The position numbers and the translations under genes were made by a program. Shown here one piece after another: positions 38,401 to 50,288 of a stretch of 64,000 nucleotides of DNA (positions within the stretch are counted from its first letter, which is position 1; each line of letters begins with the position of its first letter). Source of the DNA: Cinclus cinclus. Lineage: Eukaryota; Chordata; Aves; Passeriformes; Cinclidae. The notes beneath the pieces are model-generated. The model ran no database searches. It saw only the letters and a program-made list of their open reading frames with translations, and had not been told where the DNA came from. The stretch spans positions 2,878,701-2,942,700 of the forward strand of contig NC_085071.1 of NCBI RefSeq assembly GCF_963662255.1, in the 5' to 3' direction.

Positions 38401-41400
38401 ATTCCCTGTGGCACAGAGTTGATGAGGACAGATGATCTTCTGGCCCAAGAGAGGAGCCCATGGAGGGAAAGGACAAGGCAGGGATGTCACAGCAAGGTTT
38501 GTCAAGCTGGAAGACTTTATATCTCACAGCAAGCTGCCTCTGCCTGTGAGACCTGTGCTCCCAGTCCTGCCATCCTCCCAGTCTGCCTATGATGCCATCA
38601 CAGCGAGTGTGGGCAGCCCCAATGAGTAGTGCAGACCTTTGCAGTGATTCAGACCTTGATCTGCAGGTTTGGAGCAGCTTTGTTCTAACACAATGCTCCA
38701 GCCAGACCACTCCAGGGTGCAGCCACAGACTTTACCACATCCCAGGTACAATATCTTAAGGCAGCTGCTCTGGGGACAACACCTGAGTGGGTGCCCTAAA
38801 AGAGCAGCAAATGCATTCAGCTACCAAAAAAGCCACAACTCCTCACCTGCCTTGTCGTCCCCTTCCCCCAGCATCACCTGGTCCAGCACACACCCAAAGC
38901 TCAGGGACCCAAATGCTGGACAGCCCAAAACATGGGCAACACCTGCCACATTCCTGAGCAGTGACACCGGGTCACCCAGTCACAAGCTCAAAAGCATTCC
39001 CCTGTGGCCATGGAGCAGAGACTATGAGACACACGGTGAAATCTAGATGAGCTCATGGAACACATCCATCTCCCATGCTGTCTCCAGTGAATGGTGATCA
39101 TTCCAGGAGTGCCTGCAAAGTCTGTGTGCTGTGTCACGTGCTCCCACACCTTGAGAAGGAAACTGCATTGCTCACACAACTTTGGGAAAGGGGCTCTTAG
39201 CTGGGAATGCTGCAGAAACTAGTGCAACTTGGATCAGGTACTCGTGGGGAGAGTAGCAGCAGCTCTCCACCACCTTGGGCTACTTTGCAGGACCTACATC
39301 CATGCTGGACCTTGCCAGTATCCTTGAGTCCAAGCCCAGTCCTAATCCTCCTACCTGACAACATCCAGCTGCAAATGCCCAGAGGAGGTCCCGGACACTG
39401 CACTGCCCTGGACACAATGTGGCTCCTGCTGTTTTTCCTCCTCCTGGTTGCTCCAGCCCGGTGCTCCTCTTTGCTCCGCTCTGGGGGAGCTCAGTTCCTG
39501 AGCCACAAGGCCCTTTGAACCTTCTCACGGAGACTCTAAGCACAGCTGGCAGGGAACTGCAGGGCTACCAAGGTGGGAGCTTAAAGCTGGTCCAGATTGC
39601 TCTCCAAGGTTGAGGGTGCATCACATGAGATATGGTGGACCAGATTAATGCCACATATCCATAGCAAGGAGACCTTGCTTCCCATCCCAGTGCCCTTCTT
39701 CCCTGCTTATCAAGAGCTCCAGCATTAGATGAGCTCCTGTGTGTGATGCTGGAAGTCCCTAAAGCATCAGATAACTACACCAGCGAGAAGGCAATTCAGC
39801 TGCCTGCAAAAATGCAGCCATGGAACACAATTCTGTATGTTGTTTCCTCAGGATAACAGTAACACAGCCACCTCACCCCAAGACAGGGGAATGCTTTCAC
39901 AGTGCTGCTGAAAAGTGCAGCGCAACCAAGCCACAGCCAGGAAGACAGGAAGAGTTGTGATGGCCCAAGTCTCATTCAAAACCTCCAACTTTGTCCCAGG
40001 TGAGAGCCTGTAACTCCATGCAGAGCTGTGCCCCAGCCTTTCACTAGTGTCTCCCAGGGACTGCAGTTTTTAATGTGGATTTTCCCATTTCAGACCCTCA
40101 ACTTTTCCCTAAACTCATTTCATGCTCTCAACTGCAGAGCCCGACTCAGACCTTGCCAAGGCCAGAACTGGCAGCACTTATGGTCACTGGTGTCAGGAAA
40201 GGAGATATTTCAAGGATGCCATTATATGACTTGCACCATCTCATGTCTCTGCTGGGTGCATCAGGGAGACCGCAGCGTCAGGAGAACCCCAGAGTCTGGC
40301 CACCCCACCATGTACAGCCATGTCCATGGATTCAGCAGCAGAGAGAGTTGGATTGGGCAAGTGGAGGAGGAGAGAGGGATGCTGCTCCCACCCTTCCTGC
40401 ACCCCCCATACCCATAGCACCAACCATCCCAACACCACTGTCCCTGAAGCCTGGGCAGGAGGAAGACCATGCAGAGTGTGGAACTACAAACACCTTTCAC
40501 AAACCCACAGCGTGGCCATGGCAGCAGGAAAAAGGTTTCTCTCCCCACCTGACAGTCGTCTACTTTCACCAGCTTGTCCCTTACACAACAGATGCCTTCA
40601 TCAGTCAGTGTTCCCAAAAAGGGCAATTGAGTTTTAATCCTGACAATGGCAGCAGCAACACAAGCTGTTTTCCTAACATTACATATGCCAATAGCTCTCA
40701 TGGATTTCAGTGGATACTGGCCAGCAACGTGCATTTTTGGAGACCACACATTTTCACTTTACTGCAAATAAATTAGTAATTCACTTAAGCATCCAGACAA
40801 TTTTCTTCATATAAAAGGAAAACCTGTCCACATGAGAACTGGCCTTCCTTTGGCCACAAACACCTTTGCTTTGGCTGGTCTTCTTGTGCACTGCACCAGG
40901 CCAGCAGTGCTGCTTGAGCCTCTGACATGTCATCAGTGCCCTGATGACATGGAAAGATCACTAAAGCTCAGGCAGGCAGCAGCAGGGCTGCTCAGTGAGA
41001 TAGGCACAGCCATGCTTCTCTCACCACAAACACTAACAGATGTTTTCTTCTGTATTTCTAAGATCATAAGCAGGTCCCACTCCCTGTCAGCTTTTACCAT
41101 GATAAAAAAGAAGAATGGATGATGCAAGAAAAAATTGTTTCTTTATTTCTTCAAAATAAAACAAATATTTTCATGTGACTGGTTTAATATAAAGCAAAAA
41201 AATACCTATCAGTGAAGGGTACCTGGTTTGGCTGGCAGGCTTCTCTGCTGAAGCTTGGTCTAAGAAGAAATGTCCAGCTCCAGAAAGATGTTGTTGCAGA
41301 TGAAGGAAACAGCAGTGTCCTGTCACAAGGACCTTCTCCCCAGAACTCCTGCAGCCTCCGAGGTTGTTCAGGCTCTGTCAAGGGCCCTTGCATCAGCCTG

Positions 41401-41589
41401 TTGCCAGCTCTTTCTCTGCTCTGTATAACCAACAGTTTCTCACACCAGCAGTGACTCTGTCCTGTCCTATCCCAACCCAGAGGTGACTCAGGAACCATCA
41501 TCAGCCTACAACCTGAGCCAGGGGCCAGCAGAGCTCACCTCTGCTGCAGGAGGGGGCCAGCTGGAGAGCAAATCCAGGGATTTTTGTCG
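38401..41589. other. Gene-free non-coding stretch
   Basis: Holds a 233-codon frame of no recognised family (40075-40776) and a short frame with a signal-peptide-like start at 39417, treated under findings. No repeat is recognised. Confidence 0.55.
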
Positions 41590-41965
41590 TAAAGCCCAGT
41601 GAAGGGTCTGGAGAAGGAATAATATGAGGAGCAGCTGAGGTCACTTGACTTGTTCAGCTGGACCAGAGGAGACTAAAGGCAGAGCTCACAAAGGGGCAGT
41701 GGAGGCACAGCTCTGATCTCTGCTCCCTGGGACAGGGACAGCACCAGGGAACGGCTGGAGCTGGGCCAGGGCAGGCTCAGGCTGGAGAGCAGGGAAAGGT
41801 TCTTCCCTCAGCCAGAGGGTGCTGGGCACTGCCCAGGCTCCCCAGGGAATGGGCACGGCCCCGAGGCTGCCAGAGCTCCAGGAGCGTTTGGACAGCGCTC
41901 CAGGGATGGACAGGGGGATCCTTGGGGGTCTCTTCAGCTCAGGAAGGTTGTACAGTTTTATGAAG
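41590..41965 (+). mobile_element. CR1 LINE 3' region, best-preserved copy in the window
   Basis: Some 370 bp follow the CR1 consensus continuously: GGGTCTGGAGAAGGAATAA, AGGAGCAGCTGAGG, GGAACGGCTGGAGCTGGGCC, GGTTCTTCCCTCAGCCAGAG, GAGCGTTTGGACAGCGCTCC, GGGATGGACAGGGGGATCC, and a diverged tail. Its low divergence and GC-rich style resemble younger songbird CR1 subfamilies. It has no intact reverse transcriptase. Confidence 0.95.
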
Positions 41966-44900
41966 TCCCAGCTGCAGACTCAGTCCACAGCCACACGTGA
42001 CAGAGTCTGAAGGTGTCCTCTGTCAGAAAAGGCCATGGTGTTTTGCCCTGGCTTTGGAGGGACTGGTGGGGGGCAGGTGCCCAGACAGCACCAGGGCTGT
42101 TCCAGGGGCACAGCCCAAGAGGAGCATCTCTGGCTGCAGGGCTGGCACAGCTGCACATGGCCACAGCAGAGCCAAAACCCAGCCACTGCAGAGCTGAGAT
42201 CCAGCCCCCAAACAGGCTCTCCACGCAGGATAATCTCCACGCTCTGACACCTATGATGCCAATCAGGTGACAGCAACACAATTTGTTTTCAGGAATACTG
42301 AGCTAGTGAATAACAAAAATAGGAACCTGACAAACAGGTCCCAGCGACCTGGATCCCAGGCAGCTCTCCCAGGACAAAACTTTCAGTTGTCCTGAGTCAC
42401 CCACCCTGATCCTCCCCTGGCCACGCAAACCAGAGCTGCTGGCACCCAGCCCATTCACAAACTTGTATCTTCCCAGGGCTTTGCTGCAGTCCCTGCTCAA
42501 AGACTCAATAATGGCATGGAAAAGTACTTGGTGTTCTTAATGCAGTCAGAGAGGGGCAGGTGTGACATTGGATGTTATAGCCATGAGGGTCTGGAAACAC
42601 CAGCAAGAGTTTTGTTGCTACATCAACCCTGGAAAAACAACCACTGACATCTCTAAAGGAGGTTGCATAACACGAAGGAAAGAGAAGGCAGATAAACAGC
42701 AACAGATATTCCTAACGATAATGAAACACCATTCTACAGCCCCCTAAAGACTCACAGTCCCGACTACCCCAACCTCCAAATGCAAGTCATTTGCATGAGG
42801 CAACAGCAGACCAGAGAAACCGCCACAGCTAATCTGCCTCAGCACAGCAGCAGTGCAGGTGCCTGGAGATAACAAGAAATGACCCTAAGCCTCTCTGGCT
42901 CCCTGCAACAGAGAGTGATGGGTCTCACAGGAGCAGCACTTCAGTGAGAAAGCCCCACTGCTGTCCATCTCCACTCCAGCACACCAGGTCCTGGGAGGAA
43001 TGAGCAGAGGGACAGGGCATGGCAGGGGGACCCAAGAAGAGGCAATCTTGACCCATGATGAGACAGGACATAATAGGCCAGAGAAACCACAGCCCTGCTC
43101 TGTCCATGTGTGCCTCAAATACAGAATGAGGGAAATCATGGTGACCAGAACATCCAGAAAGGCCATACACTGATGAACACAAGCCTGGGCAGTGATGTGA
43201 GCCAGGCCTTGGGCAAAGCAGCTGCTTACCCTGAAGCAGATATATGGGTCACTCACATGAGAAGGGTTGACTCCTTGGCTTGTCTTTAGAAGGAAAAAAA
43301 TAGGCTTGGGGACCTGGACAGGACAGCCATGGGACTGATGGAACCATGCAAGAGCAGAGCCCCATGACTTGGAGAGTGGATCATCTCTTGGACACCAGGG
43401 ACAGAGAGTTCATAGTCTGTGGACTATGAACATACAGAAACCTGGAAAACTCCTGGGTGGAAAGGAAGAATAGAAGTGGGAAACACCAACAGAGCACAAG
43501 CAAGGCCCGTGCAGGCTGGTGGCTCAGCTGTGGCCAGCAGCGGGACAGGGTCAGTGCCTCAGTTTCCCTGGCTGCAGCAAGCCACAGAAGTGTGCTGGGG
43601 AGGGATGCCAGCACGAGAAGAGGTGAGTGGTGACACGTGCACCACTCCTGCTGAGGCAGGAGCTGGTGACACTCATGGCCCTGTAGCATGGCAGAGGCTG
43701 TGCTGGCAGACTGGTCTGGCAGGCTGCCTGCTCTGCCATGCTCAGAGCAGCACCTGGAGCCCTTTGGGCCAGGCTTAGGCTGCACATCCGTGGCTGAGTG
43801 CTGCTTGGGCTGCCAGCCCTCTACAAAGCAGGACAGATTTTCTGTTGCCATACTCTCTAGGGAGGTCCCTGGGGGCTTTAGGGGTGATAAGGAGAATCTC
43901 TGGGCAGGGTGGGGACAGGCAACTGGGTGGGCTGGGGCTCAAGTACCACACCACTTATATTGGGTTTGGCCCTGCCACAGGACAAGAACCCCTTTGGGCC
44001 TTTGAGGCTGAAGTGCAGCCCACCAGGTACCAGCCGTGGTACCTAAAACCTAAATCCAAAGCAGCTGCCCTGGAAAAAAGTCAAGATGCAGAGCAGGACC
44101 TCACCAAGTGCCAGCCCCACTCTGCAGGGCATCAGTGAGGAGATCTCAGACCTGACTGCCCCTCCTGCCTACTGCAAGCATCCCAGTCCCAGCTCCACAG
44201 GGACATCCAGGGAAGCACAGGGTGGTGCTGAGCTTGCTCTGGCCACTCTCCATGAGACCAGGAACCAGAAGCAGTGAGTACAGCAGGAAGCAGGCCCAGA
44301 AGAAAGCAAACAAGAGAAAGCAATTGAGGAAGCTCGTGTCTCATTCATGTGCGTCTCAGCCAAAGTCCAAAGCAGGAGGCTCTTGCAAAGGACACTGGAA
44401 AAATTCCATTGATGTTATCTGCCCCCACAGAGCAAGATTAGCCCAGAGGAAAAAAAAAATTGTTTACAAGCTGGGCAAGCCAGCTTGGTGGTTGGAGCAC
44501 ACAGGGCGATGGGATCAGCTGTGTGTGCCGCTCCCGAGGGAGCAACAGCCCCTCCTGCCTGGCTCTGGCCTCAGCCACCTTTGCACCCTTTAGTGGCCCT
44601 GGCAGATGCTGCCAGGGGGTAAGTGTGCCCACATCAGCACACGCAGGAAGCTGCACACGCAGCACGTGCACACGCATGGGCAAGGAGATTCCACACCCAG
44701 CACCTGCACGTTTGGCAGGAGCCCACAGAGCTGAGAGGAAGCACAGCCTTCCCATCCTTGGTAATCCAGCAGGGTTAATGGCTCCCCAGAGCTGGCCTTT
44801 GGCTGCAGACCAGTCCCTGCACCCAGGGCTCAACCCACCCATTGCCCCCTCCAATGGATTGTTTGCCCCCCCTTGGCTCTGCCTAGTACCTCCTGCTTTT

Positions 44901-46669
44901 TTTTATGAAATGTTTCCCTTTAATGCAGATGAGAATCACAGGCTAATGTAGCACCTGGATTCTGCTCTCCTGGAGGACCCATTTACCAGGCAGGAATCAG
45001 GGAGAGGAGATTTGGGGTTGCTGTTGGGTGAATGCTTGTGTGGCTGTGCAGCTACTTGTGCCCACATGCAAGCCCTTTGCTTTCCTCCTTAATATCTGGG
45101 GTTTCTTTTTAATCTTAATGAAAAGTCTTTCCTGCTGCACACCCATAGTTGCTGTCAGAGAAATGAGAAAACCCACACTCATCCAGTCTGTCTCATCTAA
45201 GAGGCATTTGCTCAAGGAAGCTCCATGCCTGTTCCTGTCCTGCATGTACTGGGGGATGGTATAACATCATGACTGTGCTGGGCAAATCCTTCCCTGTAAA
45301 TCACCTGTGAGGTGACAACTCCACAGACCCACCACCAGGCAGGCAATGTCTGGGGCACCTTCCCAGATGTTGTTCTGCCCTGCTCACAGCCCCCAGGGAG
45401 CTCAGAGCCACCACAACTCCTTGTTGGGCCATGCTGACACCCATGGCCCTGATGGAACCACACGTTCCCCATATCCTGCCCAGTGAATGATGGTTGTCAC
45501 CTTACTTGTCCATGCCAGACCCATCTGGGGACAAGAAATAGTAACAAGGTGAATATTTGAACAAAGAATTTGTTGTTGGCCAGTTCTCCTTGTCAGAGAC
45601 ACCTGTAAGTGTAATTCAGTATTATTGATATTTAACCTCTAAATCTTGGCTTGTTGACATACTTATTTAAAACCAAACTGAAGAAATTCCATTAGAATTT
45701 GCTCCTGGTTCAGTATTCACAACACCATAGTGTATGCTGGACCTTTCAGCTCCAGAGTTGAGGTTTGCAAACTGCAGTGGTTCTTAAACAAACAAAAAAT
45801 GAGAGTGCATTGCACCCCCTTCTCATCTCCTGGTTGTCAATAAACAAATCTGCTGGGAAAGCATTAGATGTGCAACAGACTCCCTATGATCCTTCCAGAT
45901 TTGGTATAGAGACCTTCAGCAGCTGATTGTGAATATTTGATTAAAGTATATATCCTAAGACAGTCAAATATTACATAGAAAAACTTTCAACCCCTTGGCA
46001 GTGCAGGGAGAGGCAGAAGACTTGCCCCCAGGCAGGACTTGAGGGAATCAGATCATGTCAACCCTTCCACCAGGAAGGGAAGAGCAGGCCCTGTGGGGTG
46101 GGCAGTGTGGGCTCTGGGACCGTCCAAGTCCCACAGATCTGTTTTTAGCCTCCCTCTGCCTTGTTCATGGCCCCTCTTTCTAACCAGGAGCCTGAACCAG
46201 CAACAAGGAGCTGGCTATGGGCTGGTGAGCCTTGCGAGATAAACGTCTTTGCCTCTGCTTACAAAAAGCCCATGCCCATGCTACCTGTCATCCCTGGGGA
46301 GCTCGGGGCAGGAGGTTACCACTGGAACACCACTGGAGCTGCCCAGTCAATACATGATGATCAGGCATCAAATATGTGGAGGGAACATCTCACATGAACA
46401 AAATCAGGTGACACAGAGCGGTGAGTCAGGCTGCCTGCTAAGAGGGAAAAGATCTGCAATGTGCTGGTGCTCAGATCTCTGAACTTCTGCCCACCCACAT
46501 GGATGCCTTGACCTGGGGCAAAGACACACGGGCAGTGCTGCCACATCCCCAGTCAGACCAAGGGCATACCAAACTGGTGCCACTGGAGCAACAATCTGAC
46601 TAATTCCCAGCCTGGGTAATGTACCTTTGATAACACAGGGCTGATGATACCATTACAGCCAGTAGAGAC
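41966..46669. other. Gene-free non-coding stretch
   Basis: No exon, repeat or RNA gene is recognised between the CR1 copy and the solo LTR. Confidence 0.6.
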
Positions 46670-46674
46670 CTGGG

Positions 46675-47521
46675 TGTCTCGGTTTGGAGACAAAGTTAGG
46701 AGAAAACACTCTGAAATGAATATTTCCTGTAAAGAGAAGGGCTCCAGTAATCCTTTAATCCAATGAGAAATGAATACCAGTGGATGAAACTAAAAGAACA
46801 AAAAGAAAACAACAACAACAAAACCTGTTTATTACCAAAAAAATGCACACAAAAAAACAAAGGGGTGCCCACAAGGCACAGAAGACTAAATACCAGATAT
46901 CACAATTTCAAAACCTTAACCACCACCCCTCCCCAGACCACCTGGCTGGGAGGCAGAGATGGTGGATGCCCCCCTTTCTCTCAGGGAAGGGTGGACCAGG
47001 AACTCCAGCTGCTTGGGCAAAATAGATGGGAACTTTTCTGGCAAGGGTTCTCCTCCTCACAGCAGGAAAAGCTGGTGGGTTCTCAAGTCCTTTCTTGTGT
47101 TGGTTCAGCTTCTCCAAGGTCTCGGGTTCAGAGTGGCCCCCTGCCAGCTCCCCAGATGGACCCAAACAAAAAAAATAATCAAATCTGAAACAGTTCAAGG
47201 AAAAAAAATAAACAAAAAAACCCCAACAAAACAAAAAGCTGCCAAGAGGATTCCTGGTACAGCCTCCAGGTTAGGGGAAGGGTAAAAAAAACCTTCTTGC
47301 TTCAAGCTAGCAAAAAACTAATCCAACAAAAGGAACAATGTAGTGTCCTGGTCCACACCACAGCCTGAACCCACTGGAAAGAGAAGGTATAAACCAAACT
47401 GTGCAGGAACCCAAGGCTCCCTGCCCCACCACCAGCTCCATCATAAACCTACAGCAGCCATTTCTGGGCTTAAAGCAGACAATTAGGGAAAAAAGTATCA
47501 TCATAACATCAGCCCAAGACA
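46675..47521. mobile_element. Solo LTR of an endogenous retrovirus, 847 bp, with 5-bp TSD
   Basis: The element begins TGTCTCGG and ends CCAAGACA, imperfect inverted termini of the TG...CA retroviral type. It is flanked by an identical CTGGG pentamer on each side (46670-46674 and 47522-47526), as expected for a target-site duplication; a 5-bp duplication is common in ERVL-type elements. The interior is A-rich on this strand, with an AAC run near 46810, an AATAAA near 47206 and a TATAAA near 47387. No gag, pol or env coding sequence is present, so this is the product of LTR-LTR recombination. Orientation is undecided, because candidate TATA and poly(A) motifs do not fall in a clear order on either strand. 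Family assignment is tentative. Confidence 0.65.
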
Positions 47522-47526
47522 CTGGG

Positions 47527-49680
47527 GAAGTCCCACGTCATGAAGCCATGAATGACTTACTGATGGAGGTGGCTGATGTGGTGACTTCAGTCAGGGCTCA
47601 CTGACCAACAGCCCAAGGGCTGGATCTGTAGTTTATCTGCTTTCCCAAAAAGGCCAGTCTGTCCTTGGGCTGATGACAAATGGCAGGGCAGAGGGAAAAG
47701 ACACAAGCCTGGGGTTAGATGGGTCACACACGGTGTTTGTAAATATGGCTGCAACAGTTTGGGTCCTTAATCCTCAAGACCTCAGCACAACAAGGACCCA
47801 CTGGTTGTTCTGGGCCAAAAGAGCAGTGAGAGAGATGCTACCAGAATTGGTCAGCCCTTTTCCTCTATCCACAGCCAGGGCTGTGTGAATTGCAGCAGGC
47901 CCCTCTAAGCTGGTCCCTGTAAAATAAAATATTACAGATTCAAGAACAGGGAGCTCTCAGGACACAGAGCACAGAAAATTGGCATACACATGGCAAACAT
48001 GGAAGCTGTGGATCTCTGGACACCTTTGCTCACTGCAGTGCCTCCCATCCCCCTGTGCCCTTCCCTTCCTGCAGGCACTGGTTCTTTTAAAACTCCCCAG
48101 ATAATGCTGGGGAAACATTTAGGGACAACGGCACAAAGCTGGCACACAGCTCTATTTCTGGTCAAACTATTTGCAGACTGGATGAGTAGCTGATTGGTCT
48201 TACCCTTGCAGAAGAAGGGGCATGAGTGAGTATAGAGATAGATGGGACCTTCCATTTGTGTTCAGCAAGAGTGTTCTCTCACCTACTGATTCGTTTCCAA
48301 AATGAAGGGCAATTTACCACCTTTGGGGTCTTCAGTAATGCAAATACTATGGAGAGCCCTTTCCCACCTGTTATTCATGTCCAAGAATTCCTGCCCCTGC
48401 TCAGGTCTTGCAGGACACTCCACACCTCCTCCAAGTGAGAGATGTTTTCATGGCTGGATGCCTCTGAAAAGACAAGGGCAGACACTCCCCTAGCATTGAT
48501 TCCTCACCTGGGTGTGCATCTGCATGTGAACTTGTAGGCAGGTGGGTATATGTATGTGAGCGTGTGTTTATTAGTACTAAAAATGCATTTGTCAAAATCT
48601 CTAGAGTTAAAAAACAATCATTACATAATTATATTGAACAATTAACTAACTGATTCATCAGCTGGAGGCTCACCAACAACATCTGACAGCTATCCAAGCC
48701 ACCTAACAAGGCAGAAGGTGGCACAAACAAAAGCAACTCCCAGAATGTCCCGGAGATTTATGGCCCTGCTCTCTGTCCAGGTAAGAGAAGACACTTTCCA
48801 CTCCTGGCTGCTGGCATCTTGGAGCTGAAGGCTCCCAAGGCTACCTGCTCCAAGCTGCTGGTTTTAAGTGTTTCGATATAGAAATATTTGTTGTAAGTAA
48901 CCCTTTGTGTCAGTACTGTGGCTCAGAACTTCCCTAAGATGCCCATACTGCCTGACTTAGAGCTTTCCTCTGCTCACCAGGGTCTGCAAGCACCACGAAT
49001 ATGCAGAACACTTAAAACTCCACGAAACAACCTGCTCCAAGCCAGCAGAAAAGTTCTGTCACTACCAGCACCGTGGTCTATAATGCTGTGGTTAAGAGCT
49101 GTCTGGGAGAGGACAGAGACAAAGAATGAAGTTGGGGAGCCAAGCTGAATTATGTAAATCCCCGCCTTCCAAGCAGGTAAATATGCAACACTAATATCTT
49201 TTAAAAAGAAGTCTCTAGGTTCCTTCAAAACACAAAGCAGACAAGGAAGATCACCACTGTTCTTTCACACACTACTGAAACGCACCACGTCCTGAAGAGA
49301 GCACCAGGGCTGTTGTAGTCTAAGCCCATGATGTCAAAATTTGGCTAGCAAAGCTTAGCAGGTGGGCATGTGGGCTGCGTTGGGAACCCATGAGACAGAG
49401 CTCACCTCAGAGGTGAAAAAGACACGGCTGCAGTTACACCAGCGAACCCCGATGGGCGCAATATCCTTGGTACCATCTGTGTTTGGAAGGTTGGTGCACC
49501 CTTGCTTGGGAAATGCTGCCGACCAAGTAACCAACCATGCAGCTGATGCCACCAACTATTCTGGGCCACCAACCTCGACCCTGGGAGCACCTGACAAAGG
49601 CGCATCCTTCAGCATGAACAGGGAGCTCAGCACAAGCCCAGCGGGTACAAAGCCCTGGGCAGCGGGGCTGTGAGGAGGAA
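47527..49680. other. Upstream flank of CITED4
   Basis: Non-coding as far as I can see. CpG content rises toward the right where the CITED4 island begins. An AT-rich, TAAT-rich block lies at 48,590-48,660. Confidence 0.6.
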
Positions 49681-49850
49681 GGCACCGGGGAGATGACCAG
49701 AGAGCCGCCGGGGCGCTGCTCGCAGCGTCACAGGAACGCGGCGGCACCGCCGAGCCCAGCACAGGCAGCAGCGAGTCCGCCGAGCCTCGTCCTTCCCTCC
49801 CTCCCTCCACCCCACGGGGCCGGGCCGGGCCGGGCCGGGCCACCCGAGCT

Positions 49851-49901
49851 CCAATGGGCGCCGGGGCCGCCCCCCGCCCGCCCCGCCCGCAGCGCTATAA
49901 G
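49851..49901 (+). promoter_or_regulatory. CITED4: CITED4 core promoter (CCAAT box, GC boxes, TATA box)
   Basis: A CCAAT box lies at 49851-49855, several CCCCGCCC-type Sp1/KLF boxes at about 49870-49890, and a TATAAG element at 49896-49901. By the usual 25-30 bp spacing, transcription should start near 49925. The promoter lies inside a CpG-rich island running roughly from 49,680 to 50,760. TATA and CCAAT boxes in a CpG island fit an inducible immediate-response gene such as CITED family members. The start site is inferred from spacing, not observed. Confidence 0.75.
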
Positions 49902-49924
49902 TGCGGGAGCGCAGCCCCCGCTCC

Positions 49925-50044
49925 CGGCCAGCCTAACCCAGCCCAGCCGTGCGGAGCTGAGCCGAGCCGAGCTGAGCCGAGCCGTGCGGAGCTGAGCCCA
50001 GCTCGGCAGAGAGAGGAGCAGCTGCCCGCCGGAGTCCCGGAGCG
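49925..50044 (+). other. CITED4: CITED4 5'-UTR exon 1 (predicted)
   Basis: This is the predicted non-coding first exon between the TATA-derived start and a donor site at 50045 (AGCG|GTGCGT). It is built of degenerate GAGCC/GAGCT repeats, which probably make the leader structured. It contains no ATG, so no upstream AUG reading frame is expected. Both boundaries are inferred from motifs; a transcript would settle them. Confidence 0.6.
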
Positions 50045-50276
50045 GTGCGTACCGAGCGGGCACAGCCCGGCTGCCGGCGGGGCTCTGCCGAGGTTCCCCG
50101 CAGCTTCCCCCGCCGCTGAAGGGAGGGGAGCGGTGCCTTCCCCCCCGGGCGGAGGTGGGGGCTCTCCGGGATCTGCTGTCGGAGCCGGGGGCTCTCCGGG
50201 ATCTGCTGTCGGAGCCGGCTCGGCGGGACGCGGTGCCGTTTCCCGGAGCCGTGCCCGAGCCGCTTTCGTCTCGCAG
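50045..50276 (+). other. CITED4: CITED4 5'-UTR intron, 232 bp (predicted)
   Basis: The donor GTGCGT at 50045 and a pyrimidine-containing acceptor ending TCTCGCAG at 50276 bracket a short GC-rich intron that ends 12 bp before the start codon. CITED2 also carries an intron close to its start codon, so the architecture is plausible for the family. The intron holds a 30-bp tandem duplication at 50161-50220. It has no stop codon in the frame of the CDS, so retention would not introduce a stop upstream of the normal ATG. Confidence 0.6.
50161..50220 (+). repeat. 30-bp tandem duplication in CITED4 5' intron
   Basis: Two adjacent 30-bp copies (50161-50190 and 50191-50220) differ only in the last two bases. 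Each begins GCTCTCCGGGATCTGCTGTC. The near-perfect identity suggests a recent slippage or duplication event. Confidence 0.95.
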
Positions 50277-50288
50277 GGACCCGGAGCC

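Noticed and set aside
49854..50288. 145-codon N-terminal extension of the CITED4 frame from an ATG at 49854
   Set aside because: That ATG overlaps the CCAAT box and lies upstream of the TATA box, so it should not be in the transcript. The frame also crosses a predicted intron.
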